Both the position numbers and the translations under genes were made by a program. From positions 18,166,001-18,230,000 of the forward strand of contig NC_071332.1 in the NCBI RefSeq assembly GCF_010183535.1: a stretch of 64,000 bases of DNA. The letters run 5' to 3'. This DNA is from Caenorhabditis remanei (Eukaryota; Nematoda; Chromadorea; Rhabditida; Rhabditidae). The notes below the pieces were generated by a model. That model made no database searches, was not told the origin of the DNA, and saw only the letters and a list, made by a program, of their open reading frames with translations. Shown here piece after piece: positions 56,610 to 64,000 of the stretch (position 1 is its first letter; each line of letters starts with the position of its first letter).

Positions 56610-57744
56610 TGGGAAATTTCTGGAACATTTTTTAATTGAAGAAAAAAGAGAAACAGAACGACAAATCTGCTTCGGCCAAAGTTGATTTTGCTGTTTAGCA
56701 GTTATTTCTCAATTTTAATTTTTCAACTGCAAAACTTGCAAACCTAAAAATCAACTTTGTCCGCCGCAGATTTGTCGTTTTTGCTTTATGTAGCAACTTT
56801 GCAAGTCTGGACTAGCCGGGAAGAGTTGAAAATACTAAAAAAATCTGAGTTTCTCTGCTTCATAATGTTCACAAAAGCAATGTTTATAATGATTTCACAC
56901 AAATTTCAACAAACCTATAGATAGCACTACTAGCATGTCTTTTATGTTGTCGGTTCGTTGTTCGCCTAGCGCCTTATCATTCGAGAGTGAGCCATAAAAA
57001 AGAGGAGCAGAGAAGGAAAGACGAGACAAAAAACGTCACTTTATTTTTGGATTCTTGATTATTTATGCTGATACATTATCATAGTCTATACATATAATAT
57101 AATTAGTTCGACATTAAACATTATTACCGTAAAAACTGTATTTGAGGAGCCCCTTTATTTGAATTGCCCCTCTAATAGAGTTGCACTCCGACAGACCCTT
57201 TGAACAATAAAGTTGCATGCACCTCAAATACAGTTTTTACGGTAATTAAAATTATATCAAAAAAAGTTGTCACGTGAACTCTAGGTGCTTAGCCGCAAGA
57301 AATGATTACACCAAGGTGGCGCCCACACCGGAAATGAAACCGGCGATTGCGGCAAATGCAATTTTCAAAACTTGTTTTTGACGCCGGTTTTTATCATTTT
57401 CATTCAGTTTCAGTATATTTTCTACTCAGACAAAATAAGCGGCGCCGGCTTGCCGGCGATTGTCGCAAGTTACAGCCCTACCGTTTATAGACTAAGCCTC
57501 CGCTACACTTTTAGTGTGGTTTCCGGTGCGCCCGAATTTTGACTCTCCCTTGTTTTTCAACCTGAATACAGCAAGATTTTGAACTTTTATACTACAAACT
57601 CGGGCCAGGCTAGGCCTATCTTTCACCTTTTCTAATATGTAGTTTGTCTGGGCATAACTACTATGTACATTCTAGTTTCCGCAAAAAATCAAACTATAAA
57701 AATTGTTTCCGGCGGAAAAGAAAAACAATTAACTTCAACAAGAA
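56610..57744. other. Intergenic with one MITE
   Basis: It contains the palindrome at 57124-57245 and otherwise unrecognised sequence, including GGCGCCGGCTTGCCGGCGAT near 57440. TTGATTTTGCTG/CAAAATCAACTTT-like complementary text near 56680-56760 (AAATCTGC/GCAGATTTGTCGTTTT) hints at another decayed palindrome. No gene is supported. Confidence 0.45.
57124..57245. repeat. 122-bp palindromic MITE
   Basis: The ends TTACCGTAAAAACTGTATTT and AAATACAGTTTTTACGGTAA are perfect inverted repeats extended by GAGG/CCTC, around a central non-palindromic core. Confidence 0.8.
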
Positions 57745-58020
57745 ACCCTATCCAGAAACACTCGTAGACCTCATTTGCTTAGGTCCACATTTCACTTTTG
57801 CCCCGTCTCGATATTGGGAAGACAGTAGGATGCAGACTCGTGTTGATGGTTTGGAGCATTGTGAGGATCTTAGCAGACATTGTAATGATGGTTCTGGAAC
57901 AGAAAATATAAGAATTGAACTGAAAATGTGCACGGAAAGGATTACCGAAAAGGCTGAACTGGGTGCTAGAGGAGGACATGTGGTCGTGTAGATACCAACA
58001 TTATAAGATGGAGCATAATT
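57745..58020 (+). repeat. Array-unit leader with fossil exon tail (copy before receptor 5)
   Basis: The leader block (TTCACTTTTGCCCCGTCTCG, GATCTTAGCAGACATTG) is followed at about 57951-58020 by GGCTGAACTGGGTGCTAGAG, GTGGTCGTGTAGATACCAAC and ATTATAAGATGGAGCATAAT, the closest copy of the 3' end of the secreted gene at 45154-46921, including its final MEHN codons. Confidence 0.7.
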
Positions 58021-58187
58021 GGTTTTCTTTTTTTGGAAAACTGAAATGAAAAACTCAAAAGTTATTGGTTTCTTGTTGCCACGGGCAGCCCATAATTATA
58101 TATCTCTATTACAAAACAATTCTCCACCCAAACACACATTTTCAATTTCATCTCATTCTATCCATAACATTTTTTCCGAATATTAAT

Positions 58188-59451
58188 ATGTCTCTGGACA
58201 ACACTTCCATCACCTTCGACGTGGATTATCTTATCAAGTACCCTGACCTTATCCTCTCCATTTTCGGATTTGTCACTAATCTCATCCATCTTTTCGTTTT
58301 ATCCCTCAAAGTGTCCACCATACCTAATTTCATATTTCTTACTTTTATCTGTGGAACGGATTTGCTGCAATTAGTGACTTCTGGAATTAACAAAATATGG
58401 ACGGTCCTTACTTATATCGAACACAAAAATTGCATTGGATATATGAACCACGTGGATATGGGATTTAAGTTTCTCAGCGTATGGTCCCAGTACTTTTCTC
58501 TGACTGCAGCACCATGGATTACTGTAGTCATGGCTGTTACAGTAATACGAAATGAGAAAATAAATTGGCAGGGTGCCAAGAGATACGCGATTTTTACACT
58601 AGTCGCTTCGACTCTGTATAGCTCAATTTGGATTCTGAATGCGATTATTCTATTCCAATATCTACCGTATGCTCCGTGCAGTGCTGACAGTTATCTGCAA
58701 CACTATATGGCAGAGAATGACAACTGGGTTACTAACTCCACTATCCTGATGGCCGTTATTGAATTTTTACTAGAATTTTCGTGGAATTTTGGTTGTTTGG
58801 TATTATTGCTTATGTTTGTTGTGAAAAAATGTAAGAAAAAATATTCTGAAAATGGCACTGTACTGCTATTATTATCGTTTCTTGTACCCAATATCTTGAG
58901 TGTTGTTGGATATCGTTTGTTCACAAAAGGGGATGATAATGCAACACAGTAAGTGTTTTCTCGCATTTTCGAACACCACACTCCTAGCGAACAAGTCGAG
59001 AACCGCTTGAGTATGTAATACTGGTGTGGACAAAGTTAGCTAGTTTTGTTGACTACGTTTCGAGCATAATAAATCCCATAATATGGTACCAGTGAGCCAG
59101 AAAAAGTAGCTGAAATTGGTACACAAAAATCGGAAGGGGAAACTTGCTGGCGAAACAAATTTCACTTCCGTCTTATTTCTGTTCAACTCTGGTATCCGGC
59201 TAAATAGGACATGCTACAACTATCCAGACTCGAATGGTTTTTCCAAATAACTTTTAAATATTTTCAGAGAAGTCCTTATCATCCCTAACGGAATTGCTAG
59301 TCTTGTGCGAGTATCGGGTACTTGTTGCCGCCCGTTTCTTATCCTTTGGAAATGTAAAGATTATCAACTTATTGTGGATTCTATATTTGATATTACTGGA
59401 GGAGTTGGATCTAGAATAATCGAAGTTGAAAGCACACCAATTTCAAAATGA
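58188..59451 (+). CDS. Srw-like 7TM chemoreceptor 5 (314 aa)
   Basis: Exons 58188-58948 and 59268-59451 join CA|A. It starts MSLDNTSITFDVDYL and keeps all array signatures (AAPWITVVMAVTVIRNEK, ENDNWVT, KKCKKKYSENGT, GTCCRPFLILWKCKDYQL). It is closest to copy 3 in the TM5 region (ILMAVIEFLLEFSWN), suggesting that these two share a recent origin despite lying on opposite sides of the F-box genes. Confidence 0.75.
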
Positions 59452-59544
59452 AAAATTTCTATCACCTTTTCTAATATGTCATTTGTCCGGATTAAACTAT
59501 ATAAAATTTATTCCAACGGAAAAGAAAAACAATTAAATTCAACA

Positions 59545-59740
59545 AGAAACCCTATCCAGAAACACTCGTAGACCTCATTCGCTTAGGTCCACTTTTGCCA
59601 CGTCTCGATGTTGGGAAGACAATAGGATGCAGACTCGTGTTTGGTAGCATTGTGATGATCTTAGCAGACTTTGTGATGATGGTTCTGGAAAGGAACATAT
59701 AAGAATTGAACTGAAAATGTGCATGGAGAAGGCTTTAATG
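59545..59740 (+). repeat. Array-unit leader, diverged (before receptor 6)
   Basis: CACTCGTAGACCTCATTCGC, CACGTCTCGATGTTGGGAAG and GATCTTAGCAGACTTTG match the leader block, but the fossil exon tail is absent. Confidence 0.55.
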
Positions 59741-60016
59741 CACTTGGAAGCAAAAAAGTACTGAAAAGACCGCAAGAGATTAGAATTAAGTAAATCGTCT
59801 CAAAACATGCACCACTTCACTAGAAATGTGTCAAGGAACTAAAAATGAGTCAAGTCCCTCTCGAGGAAGCAGAGGGACTAGAATGTTTGGAAAATTAAAA
59901 TTACAAGCTCTCTCTCTCTCCAGTCGCCACGGGCACCATATAATTATACATCTTGGCTCCACCCAGACACACATTTCCATTTAATTCTCTCCACCACATT
60001 CCTTCCAAATATTAAT

Positions 60017-61022
60017 ATGTCTCTGGACAACACCTCTTCCATCTACTTCGACGTGGATTATCTTATCAAGTACCCTGACCTTATGCTCTCTATTTTTGGA
60101 TTTGTCACTAACCTTATCCATCTTTTCGTTTTATCCCTCAAAGTGTCCACCATCCCAAATTTTATATTCCTTACTGTTATCTGTGGAACGGATTTGCTGC
60201 AATTAGTGACTGCTGGAATTAATCAAATATGGGCGGTCCTTACTTATATCGAACACAAAAATTGTATCGGATATATGAACCACGTGGATGTTGGATTTAA
60301 GTTTCTCAGCATATGGTCTCATATCTTTTCTAGCACTGCAGAACATTGGATTACTGTAGTCATGGCTGTCACAGTAATACGAAATAAGAAAATAAGTTGG
60401 CAGGGCGCGAAGAGATACGTGATATTTGCACTTGTCGCTTCGACTGTGTATAGCTCAATTTTGATTCTGAATGCGATTATTTTATTCCTAAACCTACCGT
60501 ATGCTCCGTGCAGTGCTGACAATCATGCACACCATTATTTTGAAGAAAATGACAAGTGGCTTACTACATCTATAAAACTTACGGCTATATTGAAATTTTA
60601 CAAGAATTTTCGTGGAATTTTGGTTGTTTCGTACTGTTGCTTATGTTTGTTGTGAAAAAATGTAAGAAAAAATATTCTGAAAATGGTACTGGACTGCTAT
60701 TATTATCGTTTCTTGTACCCAATATCCTGAGTGTTGTTGGATATTATTTGTTCACAAACGGGGTTGATTATCCAACGCAGTAAGTGTTTTGGTGCATTTG
60801 CACATTTTCAGACACCACACGTGACCTGGAAATTTCAGAGAATCCCTTATCATCCCTAACGAAATCGACCGTCTCGTGCGAGTGTTCGGTACTTGTTGCC
60901 GCCCGTTTCTTATCCTTTGGAAATCCAAAGATTATCAAATGGTTGTGGATTCTATATTTGACATTTCTGGAGTAATTGGATCTAGAAGAAACCAAGTTCA
61001 GAGTTTGCCTATTTCAAAATGA
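60017..61022 (+). pseudogene. Srw-like 7TM receptor 6, frameshifted
   Basis: Exon 1 is 60017-60779 and exon 2 is 60839-61022. Near 60578 one base is missing (AAACTTACGGCTATATTG against the sister copies), so the frame shifts in the fifth membrane segment and stops at 60655; sense coding resumes in another frame (FSWNFGCFVLLLMFVVKKCK). The normally invariant AAPWIT is AEHWIT, and exon 2 has WKSKDYQ for WKCKDYQ, further signs of relaxed constraint. Confidence 0.75.
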
Positions 61023-61149
61023 CAAATTTATTTCACCTTTTCTAATATGTAATTTGTCTGGACACAACAACTACTTTCTAGTTTCCGCAATAAATCAAAC
61101 TGTAATCATTTAAATGTTTATTTTACAACGGAAAGGAAAACAATTAAGT

Positions 61150-61335
61150 TCAACAAGAAACCTTATCCAGAAACACTCGTAGACCTCATTCGCTTAGGTC
61201 CACATTTCACTTTCGCCGCGTCTCGATATTGGGAAGACATTAGGATACAGACGATTGAGTGACTGCTCGCGTTGATGGTTTGGAGCATTGTGAGTATCTT
61301 AGCAGACATTGTGACGACGGTTCTGAAAAGGAATA
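61150..61335 (+). repeat. Last array-unit leader, no receptor follows
   Basis: CACTCGTAGACCTCATTCGC, TTCACTTTCGCCGCGTCTCG and TTAGCAGACATTGTGACGAC match the leader block once more; the array ends here. Confidence 0.55.
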
Positions 61336-61344
61336 TATAATAAT

Positions 61345-61476
61345 TCCAATGCAGTCGCGCTCTATTGACAATAATGGTAAATTTTTTGCGTCATGATGAA
61401 CATTCGAGTTTAGGTATTGTATGCACATAAGTTCGAATATTCACGGTGACGCAAAAAATTGAACCAGAGCGAGTCT
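61345..61476. repeat. Palindromic element with AATTTTTTGCGTCA arms
   Basis: GCAGTCGCGCTCTATTG and AATTTTTTGCGTCATGATGA, ending ACATTCGA, are mirrored by TCGAATATTCACGGTGACGC, AAAAAATT and CAGAGCGAGTCTGC. Confidence 0.6.
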
Positions 61477-61594
61477 GCAAAGATATCCCTGGTCTCATCG
61501 TGCAGAGCCCCTAGGAATATGTGAGCGCGCCGAAAATGCGCCAGCAAAAACCTAGTAAAAGAAAAAAAACTTACGGAACCCGATTGAAGTTTAC

Positions 61595-62830
61595 CAATAT
61601 AGGATACGAAAAATTGGCCATTATAGTAGGAAACATGAATGCAAAAAAGGGTAATAAAGTGAACAGAATCAACGCCTCCGTCTTCTCAGTCTTCCTCTCC
61701 TCCACATTTTTCATCACTTTCTTCCTCGACGCTTCCCGAATAAATCTTGATAGGAATACGGTAGAATAGGTGAAAAAAATCAGTTGGAACAATTCGGTGA
61801 TCCCGTCGAAAAATGTGAAAATAATACGGGCGTGCGAGTTGGTTTTCGTGCCGCCGATGATGTAATAGGGGCCCTCTCCAGGACACGTGGGCACTATTGT
61901 TGGGGGAGTTATGGAATATTTCAGAAGACAACATAACAAATTATAGAAGAATGCAATGAGGGTTACTGTAATGGCGATTCGATGCGCAGTCGATTTTTTG
62001 GAGAACGTTTCGGAGAATGAGCTCATAGCAAACTGTAATTTTGTATCATTTTTTTAAAGAAAAAATGATTTGAAAGATAGAAATCTGTATCTGTATACAC
62101 ATCGCTTAGAAACATCATTTCCCTTCCTTTCACCCCGAAACCGTGCCCGTATAGCTCAGTGGCAGAGCGTCTGTCTCGTAAACAGAAGGTCGGCGGTTCA
62201 ATCCCGCCTGGGGGCAATTCTTTTTTTGTATTTTTTTGAATTTATTTTTATTTTTGAATTTCGCGCTCAGACCCTGTGACCTACCTTAATAGACAAACTT
62301 CTGAAAAACGCCATCAACACAGCCATCCAAGAGGAAACAAATAGTGAGAACCCGTTCAAAAAATAATAGACAATCGTGAAAAACGTGACGTAATAAGTGT
62401 CGACAGTGGGACAATAGTCCGGATGGTTGTATTGAACAATGTACTGAAATGGGCGGGAACATTTTTTTGAAAAATGTTGAGTGGGACGTTTTGAAACCGG
62501 ACGCTTTGTAACCATAAGGTTTTCTCAGATTTGAATGATTTCAGTTTCAAAATGTCTCGGAATTTCCATCTGTCACAACATCTGACAATCCGGATGTCCT
62601 TTTCTTACCTTTATATCATTACCCATCTGAGAAACCAACTGAATTATATCCGACATACAAATCACCATCATAATCGTAAACACCGGACTAGACCTCATCG
62701 ATTTTTGTGCGAGAATTCGAAAATGAAAAATATTTGTGATGATACCAAACACCGAGATAGGAACATTGATGAGACGAGCAATATAGTCAAAGGTTCGAGC
62801 GAATATTTCCTCGGCATCCACTACAGACAT
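61595..62830 (-). CDS. Srw-type 7TM chemoreceptor 7, last exon not found
   Basis: Exons 62830-62609, 62443-62285 and 62032-61595 are all phase 0 (273 codons). Srw-like features are FGIITNIFHFRILAQKSMRS after TM1, CMSDIIQLV, SWMAVLMAFFRSLSIK around the DRY position, and KTEALILFTLLPFFAFMFPT for TM6. A GTAAAC donor follows PIL at 61594, but no TM7 exon with an SSQYR-like motif is visible before the srw array end at 61022. The gene is therefore either 3'-truncated by the array or ends in an exon I cannot recognise. It is diverged from the six plus-strand copies. Confidence 0.65.
62145..62216 (+). tRNA. tRNA-Thr (anticodon CGT)
   Basis: It has an A box TAGCTCAGTGG, anticodon stem-loop TCTGTCTCGTAAACAGA with anticodon CGT, B box GGTTCAATCCC and T stem GGCGG/CCGCC. 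The acceptor stem GCCCGTA/TGGGGGC has one mismatch (G-G) and one wobble pair, so function is probable but not certain. It lies in intron 2 of the srw-type gene on the opposite strand. Confidence 0.8.
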
Positions 62831-63338
62831 AGCTTTAGTTTGGAATATTTGGAATTGATTTAAAAATATGAAATCTGGGGAAAATCAGAAGCGGGGAGAA
62901 GGAATTGAAATAATAAAGGGGAAGTAGAAAGACACATAATCATATGTGTTGGTTTTGGTGCTGATTGTGAGTGAAATAAAATATTTGAAAATTGAAAATC
63001 AGAAATCAGAAATTCAGACAATTGAAGTCAGAAACGTCTAGCATACTGTAGCTTACTAGGGTGCTAAAAAATATTACTGTAGTAAAGTCATACTTGTCAA
63101 TTTCCGGGTAATTGGCGCCAAAAGTGAAAATTTAAATTTTTTCGAATTTTTCGATTTTTTTACGCGAAAAAGTCAAAATTTCGACTATCATTCAGAGTTA
63201 GAAGAAATTCTGTGAAACAAAAAAAAACTACATTTTCAATCAAAAATTGAAAAAATTACCAAATAAATTTTGAAAAAAATTGGTTCCTTTTTTGAAGCCG
63301 GGCCTTGACAGTATGCAAACCATCATTTTTCAGATAAC
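62831..63338. other. Intergenic, nothing recognised
   Basis: AT-rich with TTTTTCGAATTTTTCGATTT-type text near 63140. No coding or RNA gene pattern. Confidence 0.4.
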
Positions 63339-63727
63339 TTCAGTTGCAATAGATGCCGACGAAGACAATTCTACAGTACCACCTACCGTAACCCAAACTG
63401 CCACATTATCATCAACAAAAAATTCTGAAGCTACAGTACTGTCGAAAAAATTAAGTTTCGACAAGGATTTTCAAAAATATTTTTGCGGTCTGGAACACGC
63501 AGGCGCATAAAGTTGTGGGCGGAGCTTAAACTGCAAGCTTAATTAAAAATTTTAGTTGTTTTTTTTCCAAATTAAGAACGGCGTCGCTTGCAGTTTAAGC
63601 TCCGCCCACAACTTCATGCGCTTGCGTGTTCCAGCCCGCGAAATTTTTTTGAAAATCCTTGTCAAAACTTTATTTTTTCGACAGTATCTACTACAGTTCT
63701 ACTACTGTACCCACTATCCCTGGTAAA
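63339..63727 (+). pseudogene. Fragment of a paralog of the Thr-rich glycoprotein gene
   Basis: AACCATCATTTTTCAG and GATGCCGACGAAGACAATTC, then CAGTACCACCTACCGTAACC, match intron 1 and exon 2 of the gene at 42339-44494 (DADxDxSTVPPTVTQTA, NSEATV). It is cut by a MITE (63439-63684) and continues TATCTACTACAG, ending in CCCACTATCCCTGGTAAAAA. The other exons are missing from the window. Confidence 0.65.
63439..63684. repeat. 246-bp palindromic MITE with TA duplication
   Basis: The left end CTGTCGAAAAAATTAAGTTT and the inverted right end CTGTCGAAAAAATAAAGTTT form TIRs, followed by further pairing (GACAAGGATTTTCAAAAA; GTGGGCGGAGCTTAAACTGC with its complement). TA flanks both ends (63437-63438, 63685-63686). 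Confidence 0.85.
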
Positions 63728-64000
63728 AACTGTAGTAGAATTCAAGAAAACCCCCAGTGATAATGCACCGAAAATGCACCGACGGAATTTTCTCAAATTT
63801 ATTGCTTTTAAAGCAATTATTCAAAACATATAATTCCAGTTTTCAAAGTGAAATCATTTTTATTACTGATCTTTTAGTATTTTTGGTGCAAAGCCAGTAC
63901 ACCCTGACCTAACTACTGTTTTTGGCCGAATATCATTGAAATAAGTTTGACCTATTTTCTTGAGAACCCAGTGAAACCGGAGTTTGTATTGCCTGTTATA

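Noticed and set aside
57748..57979. Conserved minus-strand open frames in the srw unit leaders
   Set aside because: They recur only because the leader block is duplicated; frames are broken differently in each copy.

Overview
The window is nematode nuclear DNA, very probably from the genus Caenorhabditis. Genes are broken by short introns with GTRAGT donors and TTTTCAG acceptors, the DNA is AT-rich, and the content is typical of worm chromosome arms: chemoreceptor arrays (srz, str/srj and srw types), secreted DUF19-like proteins, an F-box/FTH locus, and many palindromic MITEs with TA target duplications. I cannot tell the species. Exon models below were joined by eye. For most multi-exon genes the phases close perfectly over all exons, which is the main support for them.

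Layout. 0-3.2 kb: a 9-exon WH1 (WASP-homology 1) domain gene with internally duplicated exons. 3.7-8.1 kb: a tandem duplication of a unit made of a small secreted cationic peptide gene (minus) and an srz-type chemoreceptor (plus). 9.6-13.8 kb: three more srz loci, one dead, with shared E-box promoters. 14.0-15.4 kb: a degenerate str/srj-type receptor. 16.1-22.4 kb: an apparently complete 6.27-kb two-gene DNA transposon with terminal inverted repeats, a TA target duplication, a 15-exon DDE transposase-like gene (831 aa) and a second 8-exon gene (577 aa) of unknown function. 23.4-25.7 kb: a Rab11-type GTPase gene whose first intron carries a tRNA-Leu and a second, smaller TIR element. 25.9-42.2 kb: eight DUF19-like secreted-protein loci plus one fragment, five on the minus strand and then three on the plus strand, with a 5'-truncated non-LTR retrotransposon at the switch point. 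42.3-44.5 kb: a Thr-rich, probably GPI-anchored glycoprotein. 45.2-46.9 kb: a secreted acidic protein. 47.0-61.0 kb: six tandem srw-like receptors (four intact, two frameshifted), interrupted by F-box/FTH genes at 53.8-56.6 kb. 61.6-62.8 kb: one more srw-type gene on the minus strand with a tRNA-Thr in an intron. 63.3-63.7 kb: a MITE-disrupted fragment of the 42-44 kb gene.

How it fits together: most loci are environmental-interface genes that expand by local duplication. Duplication scars are visible throughout: fossil exon tails before srw copies, a promoter copied from one srz gene to another, and MITEs in introns and in a 5' leader. The best candidate for an undescribed system is the two-gene transposon at 16.1-22.4 kb, which looks intact and is most like the CMC (CACTA/Mirage/Chapaev) group by its protein pattern and TA target duplication.
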